Positions 1-7,304 of a stretch of 8,307 nt of DNA are shown here, piece after piece. Made by a program: the position numbers and the translations under genes. Below the pieces are notes generated by a model. It saw only the letters and a program-made list of their open reading frames with translations. It had not been told where the DNA came from and did no database searches. This DNA is from Thiobacillus sp. (GTDB taxonomy: Bacteria > Pseudomonadota > Gammaproteobacteria > Burkholderiales > Thiobacillaceae). The stretch is from contig JAABQU010000295.1 in assembly GCA_011391285.1 (NCBI GenBank), forward strand, positions 1 through 8,307. The letters run 5' to 3'. The stretch's first letter is position 1, and every line of letters begins with the position of its first letter.

Positions 1-805
<805 letters not shown>

Positions 806-820
806 AACTGTGCTGCTGCT

Positions 821-1786
821 TTATTTGGTATCGGAACCGGCGATGACCAGTTCGCGTAAATCCAGACTGAACCCGGTGGCCGGACGCGCCCGGCCGAATA
901 CACGACCCACCTCGTCGTAGCGTCCGCCCTGCGCGATCGCATGGCTGCGCCCGCCCGTGTAGGCGGCGAATACAACCCCGCTATGGTAGCCGTAGCCCCG
1001 CAGCTCGGCCAGATCATAGGCAACCTCGACGCTGGCCAGCCCCTGGTCGATCCCCTCCAGGGTGTCCAGTGCCGCCGCAACCGTCGCCAGCTGCGGCAGG
1101 CGCGCGCGCGCCTCGGCCAGGATGCTGCGGTCGCCATACAGCTGCGGCAGCGCGGCGAAAGCGTCGCGCAGGGTGATGGGCAAGCCGGCAGTAAGTACCG
1201 CCACCGCGCTGCTGTCCTTGGCCTGCAGCGCGCCGAACAACTGGTGCTCGACTTCGCCGGAGAGGCCGGCTTCCTGCGCCAGCGCCCGATAGACGCCGAC
1301 ATGGCCGATGTCGAGCTGCACGGTTTTCACCCCGCATGCGGACAAGCCCTGCAACATCAAGGTCAGGATCTCGAGGTCCGCTCCGGCGCCGGCTTCGCCA
1401 TACAGTTCGGCGCCGATCTGGATCGGTTCGCGCGAGCGATGAAAGCCGTCGGACTGGGTGTGCAGCACGCTGCCGGCATAGCACAGGCGATTCACTGCGT
1501 TGGCTGCCAGCAGGTGGGCGTCGATGCGCGCCACCTGCGGCGTGATGTCGGCACGCACGCCCATCAGTCGCCCGGTCAATTGATCGACCAGCTTGAAGGT
1601 CTTGAGATCGAGATCGGCGCCGACGCCGGTCAGCAGCGAATCGACGTACTCCATCAGCGGCGGAATCACCAGCTGGTAGCCGCGGCTACGGAACAGATCG
1701 AGCAGCGCGCGCCGCATGTCTTCCATGCGCCAGGCCTGCGGCGGCAGCACATCCTCGACGTTTTCAGGCAATAACCAGGCAGTCAT
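821..1786 (-). CDS. hisZ: ATP phosphoribosyltransferase regulatory subunit HisZ
   Basis: HisZ is a catalytically inactive paralogue of histidyl-tRNA synthetase. It binds short-form HisG, is needed for its ATP phosphoribosyltransferase activity and takes part in histidine feedback. The 321-residue product starts MTAWLLPENVEDVLPP, a typical HisZ N-terminus. It has the class II synthetase-like motif RADITPQVARI at 78-88, a GAELYGE segment at 125-131, and GGRYDEVGRVFG at 287-298 followed by ARPATGFSLDL. No anticodon-binding domain follows, which separates it from HisS. The protein stops about 10 residues after the synthetase-like core; as I recall the family, many betaproteobacterial HisZ proteins run to about 380 residues, so this is a short version. 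It starts 1 base after the DUF2065 stop with no clear Shine-Dalgarno, so translation is probably coupled to the upstream gene. HisG is not in this window. Confidence 0.93.
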   Translation of the reverse strand: MTAWLLPENVEDVLPPQAWRMEDMRRALLDLFRSRGYQLVIPPLMEYVDSLLTGVGADLDLKTFKLVDQLTGRLMGVRADITPQVARIDAHLLAANAVNRLCYAGSVLHTQSDGFHRSREPIQIGAELYGEAGAGADLEILTLMLQGLSACGVKTVQLDIGHVGVYRALAQEAGLSGEVEHQLFGALQAKDSSAVAVLTAGLPITLRDAFAALPQLYGDRSILAEARARLPQLATVAAALDTLEGIDQGLASVEVAYDLAELRGYGYHSGVVFAAYTGGRSHAIAQGGRYDEVGRVFGRARPATGFSLDLRELVIAGSDTK

Positions 1787-1787
1787 T

Positions 1788-1976
1788 TCAGTTCAGCATC
1801 AACAACAACAAAACGCCGCCAGCGAGTGCGGCAGCGCCCATGAAACGTATTTGCCCATCGCGAAGCTCGATCACCCGGCGAAACGCTTCACGCCACGCCG
1901 CAGGCGCTGCAAATGGCAGAAGCCCTTCGATCACCAGCAGCAGCCCGATCGCCGCAAGCCAGTCCGGACCGTTCAT
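1788..1976 (-). CDS. DUF2065 (YjeT-like) small membrane protein
   Basis: This 62-residue protein has two hydrophobic segments, about residues 6-22 and 45-61, joined by a short loop rich in Arg and Glu (AWREAFRRVIELRDGQIR). The layout MxxxDWLAAIGLLLVIEGLLPF, then a central charged loop, then a second helix, matches the DUF2065/YjeT family of inner-membrane proteins. Members are commonly found next to hflC. The biochemical role is unknown. Its ATG overlaps the hflC stop codon as ATGA, and its own stop lies 1 base before hisZ, so it is embedded in the operon and probably translated by coupling. Context suggests an accessory role near the HflKC-FtsH complex, but that is inference only. Confidence 0.85.
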   Translation of the reverse strand: MNGPDWLAAIGLLLVIEGLLPFAAPAAWREAFRRVIELRDGQIRFMGAAALAGGVLLLLMLN

Positions 1977-2854
1977 TGACCACCGGCGGCACGCGGGTTC
2001 TTCATGTATTTGAAGAAGTCGGAGCTGGGATCGAGCACCATCACGTCGCTCTTGCTCTTGAAGCTTTCGCGATACGCCTGCATCGAACGATAGAACGCAT
2101 AAAACTCGGCGTTCTTGCCGTAGGCGCCGGCATACACGGCCGAGGCCTTGGCATCACCCTCACCCTTGACGCCCTGGGCATCCCGGTAGGCCTCGGCGAC
2201 GATCACGTCCTTCTGCTTGTCGGCATCGGCCCTGATTTTTTCGGCTTCGGCCGCGCCGGTGGAACGCAGTTCATTGGCCACCTGCTTGCGCTCGGCTTCC
2301 ATCCGGCGGAAGACGTTCTCAGAGACGCTTTCCGGCAGGTCGACCCGCTTGATGCGCACGTCGACCACCTGCACGCCGATCTTGCGCGCATCACTGTCGG
2401 CCTTGGTGCGAATGATGTTCATGATTTCCTCACGGCGCCCCGACACGACTTCGTTGATGGTGCGCTTGCCGAACTCGGCGCGCAGGCCATCGTTGACCGT
2501 CTGGTTGAGGCGGATCTGCGCCCGCGTTTCATCGCCACCGACCGACACATAGAACTGCCGTGCGTCGATTACACGCCACTTGATGAAGGAATCGACCAAC
2601 ACGTTCTTTTTTTCCGAGGTGATGAAACGCTCGGGGTCGGCCGAGTCCAGCGTCAGGATGCGCGTATCGAAATAACGCACGTTCTGCACCAGCGGCAACT
2701 TGAAATACAGGCCCGGCTTGGTCTTCACCGACACCACTTCGCCCAGCTGAAACACCAGTGCATTCTGCCGCTGGTCAACCGTAAACATGCTGGCACTCAG
2801 AGCAACCAGCACAACCAGCAGGCCTGCCAGCAGGGTTCCGATATTCTTGCTCAT
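1973..2854 (-). CDS. hflC: FtsH protease modulator HflC
   Basis: HflC is an SPFH/prohibitin-domain inner-membrane protein. With HflK it forms a large assembly around the AAA protease FtsH and modulates its degradation of membrane substrates. The 293-residue product has a short N-terminal cytoplasmic tail and one membrane helix at about residues 6-23 (IGTLLAGLLVVLVALSASMF). The SPFH domain follows, beginning FTVDQRQNALVFQLGEV, with PGLYFKLPLVQNVRYFD at 47-63. A charged helical stretch at 183-235 (EAERKQVANELRSTGAAEAEKIRADADKQ...) is the expected coiled coil. The C-terminus SSDFFKYMKNP is typical of the family, and the length is within its usual range. It starts in an ATGA overlap with hflK and also has its own GGGAGG ribosome-binding site. 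The stop overlaps the ATG of the DUF2065 gene. Confidence 0.96.
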   Translation of the reverse strand: MSKNIGTLLAGLLVVLVALSASMFTVDQRQNALVFQLGEVVSVKTKPGLYFKLPLVQNVRYFDTRILTLDSADPERFITSEKKNVLVDSFIKWRVIDARQFYVSVGGDETRAQIRLNQTVNDGLRAEFGKRTINEVVSGRREEIMNIIRTKADSDARKIGVQVVDVRIKRVDLPESVSENVFRRMEAERKQVANELRSTGAAEAEKIRADADKQKDVIVAEAYRDAQGVKGEGDAKASAVYAGAYGKNAEFYAFYRSMQAYRESFKSKSDVMVLDPSSDFFKYMKNPRAAGGQ

Positions 2855-4053
2855 GGCCGTGCCTCCCGATCGCGGTTGCGCAAGGCGTCACGCGAACGCG
2901 TATCCAGAGGCGTGGCCGCTGACGTCGGGGCCGACTGCGACAAAACATCCGGGGCACCGCTGTAGGGCTGGCTGACAATCTGCTGCAGCTTGTCGAGCGG
3001 CAGATACAGGAGACTGTTGCCACCCTTCTGGTCCACCATTATTTTGCTGGTGTTGTTCATCACGGTCTGCATGGTGTCGAGATAGATGCGCTGGCGCGTG
3101 ACTTGTGGCGCCTTCTGATATTCGGTAAAAATTTGCATGAAGCGGCTGGCTTCACCCTCGGCGTTGGCAATCACCGACAACTTGTAACCTTCGGCTTCCT
3201 CCTTCAAACGCGAGGCCAGACCACGGGCACGCGGCACCACGTCATTGAAATAGGCCTCGGCCTCGTTTTTCAGACGCTCACGATCCTGACCCGCCTTCAC
3301 TGCATCGTCGAACGCGGCCTGTACCTGCTCGGGCGGCTGGATGTTCTGCAGCGTCACCTGGCTGATGCTGATGCCGGTCTTGTGGCGGTCATGGATCTCC
3401 TGCATCAGTTGCTTGGCGCGTGCGGCAATTTCGGCACGCCCCTCGTACAGCACGAAATCCATCTTGCTCTTGCCGACGATTTCACGCATCGCGGTTTCCG
3501 CGATCTGCAGCGCGCTGTCCTCAGGTGAACGGTTGACGAACAGGAATTCGACCGGATTTTTCAGGATGTACTGTACAGCGAACTGCAGATCGATGATGTT
3601 CTCGTCATCGGTCAGCATCAGCGACTCTTTCAGCACCTTGCTCTTGACGTTGTTGCGGTAGCCGATTTCGACTGTGCGCACCTGGTCGACGTTGACGATT
3701 TCACGCGACTCGACCGGCCACGGCAGATGCCAGCGCGGGCCGGGCTCGGTGGTCTCGACATACTTGCCGAAACGCAACACCATGCCACGCTGGCCAGTGT
3801 CGACGATGTAGAAGCCGCTCGCCACCCATACCAGGACCAACACGCCGAACAGCAGACCAACCAGGTTGCCGCCGCCCGGCAAGCCGGCAGGAGAAAAACC
3901 TTCCCCGTCACCGCCACTCCCGCCGCCGGAACCCTTGTTGCCGAACATGCCGTTGAGGCGCTGATTGACTCGCCGCCAGAGCTCGTCCAGGTCGGGCGGT
4001 CCGCTATTCTTGCGGTTGTCTTTATTGCCCCATTGCGGGTCGTTCCATGCCAT
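2851..4053 (-). CDS. hflK: FtsH protease modulator HflK
   Basis: HflK is the larger SPFH partner of HflC in the periplasm-facing complex that encloses FtsH. I set the start at the ATG at 4053, giving 400 residues beginning MAWNDPQWGNKDN, the standard HflK opening. The open frame continues upstream to 4257, but that extra 68 residues is hflX sequence read in another frame. Features in order: a Pro/Asp-containing N-terminal segment (GPPDLDELWRRVNQRLNGMF, 18-37); a Gly-rich linker (41-62); one membrane helix at about 63-83; the SPFH domain from FYIVDTGQRGMVLRFGKYVE (81-100) with PGPRWHLPWPVE (104-115); a helical region at about 245-310 with DVVPRARGLASRLKEEAEGYK (271-291); and a polar, Ser/Arg-rich tail. 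The gene starts 4 bases after the hflX stop with no clear Shine-Dalgarno, so coupling to hflX is likely. It overlaps hflC by 4 bases. Confidence 0.96.
   Translation of the reverse strand: MAWNDPQWGNKDNRKNSGPPDLDELWRRVNQRLNGMFGNKGSGGGSGGDGEGFSPAGLPGGGNLVGLLFGVLVLVWVASGFYIVDTGQRGMVLRFGKYVETTEPGPRWHLPWPVESREIVNVDQVRTVEIGYRNNVKSKVLKESLMLTDDENIIDLQFAVQYILKNPVEFLFVNRSPEDSALQIAETAMREIVGKSKMDFVLYEGRAEIAARAKQLMQEIHDRHKTGISISQVTLQNIQPPEQVQAAFDDAVKAGQDRERLKNEAEAYFNDVVPRARGLASRLKEEAEGYKLSVIANAEGEASRFMQIFTEYQKAPQVTRQRIYLDTMQTVMNNTSKIMVDQKGGNSLLYLPLDKLQQIVSQPYSGAPDVLSQSAPTSAATPLDTRSRDALRNRDREARP
2862..2867 (-). promoter_or_regulatory. Shine-Dalgarno of hflC
   Basis: GGGAGG on the minus strand stands 7 bases before the hflC ATG and lies inside the 3' end of hflK. 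It confirms the hflC start and indicates direct initiation in addition to coupling through the ATGA overlap. Confidence 0.75.
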
Positions 4054-4057
4054 AGCG

Positions 4058-5257
4058 TTATGTGGAGAGAGCGGTAGGTTTGAGAGAGGTGTCGTCAGGT
4101 GCGCCAGCTTCGTCCTGGCTGGTCTCAGCCTGGGCACGGCCGGCCAGCAGGATTTCCGACAGCGCGTCACGTAAAAGTTCAAGTCCTGCGCCTGTTTGCG
4201 CAGACACATACACGCTTTGAAGTTTACCATATTCGTCGCGCCCCACTCCCGGCGCAACGCCCGTCAAATCAAGCTTGTTGTATACGCGAAGCTGCGGCAC
4301 GGTATCTGCGCCGATTTCTCTTAGCACCTTGTCGACCGCCTCGATCTGGCGCTCGCGGCCGGGACTGGACGAATCGATCACATGCAGCAGCAGATCGGCT
4401 TCGGCGGTCGCCTCCAGCGTGGCGCGGAAAGCCGCCACCAGGTCGTGCGGCAGGCGGGTGATGAAACCGACGGTGTCCGACAGCACCACTTCGCCGCTCG
4501 CCGGCTCGCCGCCGGCTGCTTCAGCCAGGCGTGGCAGATAGATCTTGCGGGTGGTGGTATCCAGCGTGGCGAACAGCTGGTCCGCCGCGTAGGCGCCGGC
4601 GCGCGTCAGCGCATTGAACAGGGTGGATTTGCCGGCATTGGTGTAGCCCACCAGCGCCACCGACATCACGTGCTGACGTGCGCGCGAACGCCGCTGGGTG
4701 CGGCGCTGCTTGCCCAGCCTGGCGAGCCGCTCGCGCAGCGCCTTGACCCGCACGCCGATCAGGCGGCGGTCGGTTTCCAGTTGCTTCTCGCCCGGACCAC
4801 GCATGCCGACGCCGCCGCGCTGGCGCTCCAGGTGGGTCCAGCCGCGCACCAGACGGGTCGACAAATGCTGCAACTGGGCCAGCTCGACCTGCAGCTTGCC
4901 TTCGGCGCTTTGTGCCCGGCGCGCGAAGATATCCAGAATCAGGCTGACCCGGTCGATCACCCGGCAGTGCAGACGGCGCTCCAGATTGCGTTCCTGCGCG
5001 GGCGACAGTTCATGATTGAAAATGACGACATCGGCTTCGGTGGCGGCGACCAGCGCGGCAATTTCGTCCGCCTTGCCGCTGCCCACGAACAGAGCGGCGT
5101 CGGGGCGGCTGCGCTTGCCCAGCACCTCGCCAAGAATGTCGAGTCCGGCGCCCGACGCCAGCAGGCGCAGCTCAGCCACGCTCTCAGTGAAATCCAGGTC
5201 GCTGAAATCAAGCGCGACCAGAATGACCCGCTCCCCGCCCGCATGCCGCTCAAACAA
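4058..5257 (-). CDS. hflX: ribosome-associated GTPase HflX (TTG start)
   Basis: HflX is a GTPase that binds the 50S subunit and splits stalled ribosomes, notably under heat stress. I place the start at a TTG at 5257, giving 399 residues starting MFERHAGGERVILVALDF, which matches the usual betaproteobacterial MFERP..GERA start. GGGAG stands 7 bases upstream. An ATG at 5329 is in frame but would add 24 residues (through TRPARGVSGRTP) that do not look like the family and are encoded by an inverted repeat. The HflX N-terminal domain spans about 10-195, with GGVGMRGPGEKQLETDRR at 148-165. G-domain motifs are G1 GYTNAGKS (204-211), the switch I region FATLDTTTR (229-237), G3 DTVGF (261-265), G4 NKLD (327-330) and G5 SA (352-353). 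A Gly/Ala/Glu-rich insertion of roughly 10 residues sits just before G3, and an acidic tail of about 25 residues ends the protein. hflK follows after 4 bases. Confidence 0.96.
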   Translation of the reverse strand: MFERHAGGERVILVALDFSDLDFTESVAELRLLASGAGLDILGEVLGKRSRPDAALFVGSGKADEIAALVAATEADVVIFNHELSPAQERNLERRLHCRVIDRVSLILDIFARRAQSAEGKLQVELAQLQHLSTRLVRGWTHLERQRGGVGMRGPGEKQLETDRRLIGVRVKALRERLARLGKQRRTQRRSRARQHVMSVALVGYTNAGKSTLFNALTRAGAYAADQLFATLDTTTRKIYLPRLAEAAGGEPASGEVVLSDTVGFITRLPHDLVAAFRATLEATAEADLLLHVIDSSSPGRERQIEAVDKVLREIGADTVPQLRVYNKLDLTGVAPGVGRDEYGKLQSVYVSAQTGAGLELLRDALSEILLAGRAQAETSQDEAGAPDDTSLKPTALST

Positions 5258-5264
5258 TGGCGTT

Positions 5265-5269
5265 CTCCC
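5265..5269 (-). promoter_or_regulatory. Shine-Dalgarno deciding the hflX TTG start
   Basis: GGGAG on the minus strand lies 7 bases before TTG TTT GAG CGG. The spacing equals that of the clear purA and hflC sites in this window. Its first two bases are part of the 3' arm of the inverted repeat at 5268-5297, so the site could be partly masked in the folded mRNA. Confidence 0.7.
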
Positions 5270-5297
5270 AGACACGCCCCGGGCCGGCCGTGTCTGG
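5268..5297 (-). promoter_or_regulatory. strong inverted repeat in the hflX leader
   Basis: CCAGACACG and CGTGTCTGG form a perfect 9-bp inverted repeat around a 12-base GC-rich centre. In minus-strand RNA the stem can extend past one G-G mismatch by two more C-G pairs, leaving a 6-base loop (GGCCCG). Neither side is followed by a run of T, so it is not a standard intrinsic terminator. It ends at the hflX Shine-Dalgarno, so it could control hflX translation, or serve as a palindromic protein-binding site. The structure is read directly from the sequence; the role is inference. Confidence 0.6.
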
Positions 5298-5437
5298 CAA
5301 AAGGGCCACTGAAGAAGGCGATGGGACAAGGGGGTACAAGGGCATATTCACAAGAAGATGAAGAAGCGGCTCAGCGGAACTGCGGCCTGCATTCATGCGG
5401 ACCTATTCCCTGATTGGCCTGGATTGCCCATTCTAGT

Positions 5438-7246
5438 TCATACCAGCTGCGGGCGGCCGAAATGCCAGCCCTGCCCGTAGTCCACGCCCATGTCGGCCAG
5501 GATGCGCGCAGTCTCGGCGTCCTCGACATGCTCGGCGACGGTACGCACCCCCTCCTTGCGGGCAAAGTTTGCCAGGCTCTCGACGATGCCTGCCACCTTG
5601 CGATCCTGGCGCATGTTCAATACCAGCCAGCCTTCGATTTTCAGGAAACTGACCGGCAAGTGGGCCAGATAGAGATAGGACGAATAGCCGCTGCCGAAAT
5701 CGTCCAGCGCCAGCCGGAAGCCGAAATCGATGAACGGCTGCAGGTCGGCGCGCAATTTGGCGAGGCTGACGATGCGCTGGCGCTCGGTCAATTCCAGCAC
5801 GATAGGCTTGACCGGCCTTTGCAGCACGCTGCAGGTCTGGCAGTATTCCATGGCATTGGTCAGCATTTCCTCGACCAGATCGCGTCGCGCCAGAAACTGC
5901 GGCGAGACGTTGACGAAATGGGCGAAATCCGGTGTGCCGCCCTGATCCACGCGGACCACGCAACGCTGCATCACGTTGCGCACCACCTGCCGGTCGATCT
6001 CGGCCATCAGGCCAAGGCCTTCCGCCATGTCGACAAAATCCTTGGCCTCGACGATCTCGCCCGTCGCGGTCTCGATGCGCGCCAGCGCCTCATCCGCAAT
6101 CGCCTGCCCGCTCTGCAGGTCAACGATGACCTGCGTGGCCTGCCTGACCCGGTTTTCGGCCAGCGCCTGCCGCAGCAGCGCACTGTTCCACGGCATATGG
6201 GTTTGTGCCGCCATCCTGACCTGGTCGCGACCGTCTGTCTTGGCCCGATACAGGGCATGATCGATCTTTTCCAGCATGGGCAGGATTTCGCTGTCGTGGG
6301 AGCCGAAAGCGGCCACGCCGGCAGAAAAACTCAGCGCAATGTCGCCGACACGGGTATGAATCGGCGTCGAACGGGACTGGCCGGCCAGCCGTTCCATGAC
6401 ACCGGCGGCCTCTTCCACGGTGCTGCCATGCAGCACGAACAGGAATTCTTCCCCGCCCCAGCGCGCTACCCAGTCACCCTCGCGCATCCCTGACTCGAAC
6501 CGGCGAGCCACGGCCTTGAGCACATCGTCACCCACGGCATGACCGTAGCGATCGTTCACCATCTTGAAATGGTCGAGATCGACCAGCGCCAGGGCAAAGC
6601 CGATCCCGTCGCGCGGGGTGCGCGCCCCTTCCTTCTGCAGGCGTTCCTCGGCCGCGCGCCGGTTGGGCAATCCGGTCAGGGGATCGGTCAGGGCAATGCG
6701 CTGAAGCAGGTCTTTTTGTGCCGATTGATGCAGGGCATTGCCAAGCCAGTCGGCGATCAGCCCCATATAGGCGATATCGACGGCGTCTGGGGGGAATTCA
6801 CTGCGACGGCGCAAAAACGCCAGGACCCAGCGGGCCTCGTCACCAACAGCCACGGGAATCCCGGAATAGGTACGCAGCCCCAGGTCAGTGACCAGCGGAT
6901 CCCGTGCATACTGTGGATGCTCGGCAAGATCGGAAAAATGGGCCGGGGTCTGGCTTCGATGGACAATCTGGCAGAGTGCCGCCTCTTCCGGCAATATGGT
7001 GCCTTCCGGAAATACCCCCAACCGGTCAGAGACATAACGCGCGTTGTAGTGCCCGTCAAACTCACCCAGCACCACCAGATCCATGTCCAGCACCTCTGCC
7101 GCCATTGCCAGCATGGCACGAATGCGTTCGGCGTCCGAGAGTCCGCTCTTCACGGACAGTTTCCACAGGGCGTTGAGGCGATCGACGTGCGTGTCGTCCT
7201 GGCGGGCCAGTGGCACACGCGGATCGGTTTCGTTGACTTGCTGCAT
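5438..7246 (-). CDS. GAF-GGDEF-EAL cyclic-di-GMP signalling protein
   Basis: This 602-residue protein is predicted to make and/or degrade cyclic di-GMP. It is probably cytoplasmic, as no signal peptide or membrane helix is visible. A GAF-like sensor domain spans about residues 35-175. The GGDEF domain starts at TDPLTGLPNRR (187-197), has the metal-binding region LVDLDHFKMVNDRYGHAVGDD (221-241) and an intact GGEEF active site (264-268). The inhibitory RxxD site is present (REGD, 255-258), 5 residues before it. The EAL domain keeps the expected catalytic set: Glu386 in EALAR, Asn446 in FVNVS, ELTE (485-488), DDFGSGYSS (515-523), Lys536 in LKIE, Glu572 in AEHVE, and Gln592 in QGWHFGRP. The usual LKID and AEGVE are changed to LKIE and AEHVE, but the catalytic Lys and Glu are kept. 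The Shine-Dalgarno before the ATG is weak. The ligand of the GAF domain cannot be told from sequence. The gene sits in the place where hfq usually stands. Confidence 0.92.
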   Translation of the reverse strand: MQQVNETDPRVPLARQDDTHVDRLNALWKLSVKSGLSDAERIRAMLAMAAEVLDMDLVVLGEFDGHYNARYVSDRLGVFPEGTILPEEAALCQIVHRSQTPAHFSDLAEHPQYARDPLVTDLGLRTYSGIPVAVGDEARWVLAFLRRRSEFPPDAVDIAYMGLIADWLGNALHQSAQKDLLQRIALTDPLTGLPNRRAAEERLQKEGARTPRDGIGFALALVDLDHFKMVNDRYGHAVGDDVLKAVARRFESGMREGDWVARWGGEEFLFVLHGSTVEEAAGVMERLAGQSRSTPIHTRVGDIALSFSAGVAAFGSHDSEILPMLEKIDHALYRAKTDGRDQVRMAAQTHMPWNSALLRQALAENRVRQATQVIVDLQSGQAIADEALARIETATGEIVEAKDFVDMAEGLGLMAEIDRQVVRNVMQRCVVRVDQGGTPDFAHFVNVSPQFLARRDLVEEMLTNAMEYCQTCSVLQRPVKPIVLELTERQRIVSLAKLRADLQPFIDFGFRLALDDFGSGYSSYLYLAHLPVSFLKIEGWLVLNMRQDRKVAGIVESLANFARKEGVRTVAEHVEDAETARILADMGVDYGQGWHFGRPQLV

Positions 7247-7277
7247 GGTTGCCGTTTCGACGTGCTAACAGGCCGCC

Positions 7278-7304
7278 ATTGTAGCGTTAAGGCCTCTTTT
7301 ACAA
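7278..7304 (-). promoter_or_regulatory. possible weak sigma70 promoter for the GGDEF-EAL gene
   Basis: On the minus strand TTGTAA (7304-7299, overlapping the galT stop codon) and TACAAT (7283-7278) are separated by 15 bases. The -10 box matches consensus at 5 of 6 positions and the -35 at 4 of 6, but the spacer is shorter than the ideal 17. It would place the transcript start about 25 bases before the ATG at 7246. It is a candidate only. Confidence 0.3.

Larger units (their letters stand above)
5258..5437 (-). other. intergenic region upstream of hflX, no gene found
   Basis: These 180 bp separate the GGDEF-EAL stop from the hflX start. I see no coding sequence on either strand that resembles a known protein; in particular no Hfq-like frame or remnant is present. 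Besides the hairpin at its downstream end it holds a short tandem repeat (CCCTTGT twice, 10-bp period, 5325-5342) and a pair of GATTGGCC/GATTGCCC repeats also 10 bp apart (5412-5429). No convincing sigma70 promoter stood out, although a promoter for the hflX-purA operon is expected here. No terminator for the upstream gene is apparent, so read-through into hflX is possible. Confidence 0.6.

Noticed and set aside
1913..2965. Plus-strand open frame of 350 codons
   Set aside because: It is antisense to hflC and the end of hflK, with no recognisable motif.
4054..4257. Upstream extension of hflK
   Set aside because: The added 68 residues overlap the hflX coding end and do not resemble HflK; the family N-terminus begins at MAWNDPQWG.
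5268..5297. Intrinsic terminator for the GGDEF-EAL gene or a plus-strand gene
   Set aside because: The stem is strong, but no T-run follows on either strand, and there is no plus-strand gene to end.
5258..5329. ATG start of hflX at 5329
   Set aside because: The extra 24 residues are encoded by the intergenic hairpin and are unlike HflX N-termini; the TTG at 5257 has a well-spaced Shine-Dalgarno.
5258..5437. Degraded hfq remnant
   Set aside because: I looked for Hfq-like segments (such as the Sm-type core and the YKHA motif) in the minus-strand frames and found none.
4382..6493. Two consecutive long plus-strand open frames (4382-5413 and 5414-6493)
   Set aside because: They are antisense to hflX and the GGDEF-EAL gene. 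The translations show no domain and look like complements of conserved codons.
7270..7295. Terminator hairpin after galT (AGGCC...GGCCT)
   Set aside because: The stem is only 5 bp with a 16-base loop and there is no T-run on the minus strand after it.
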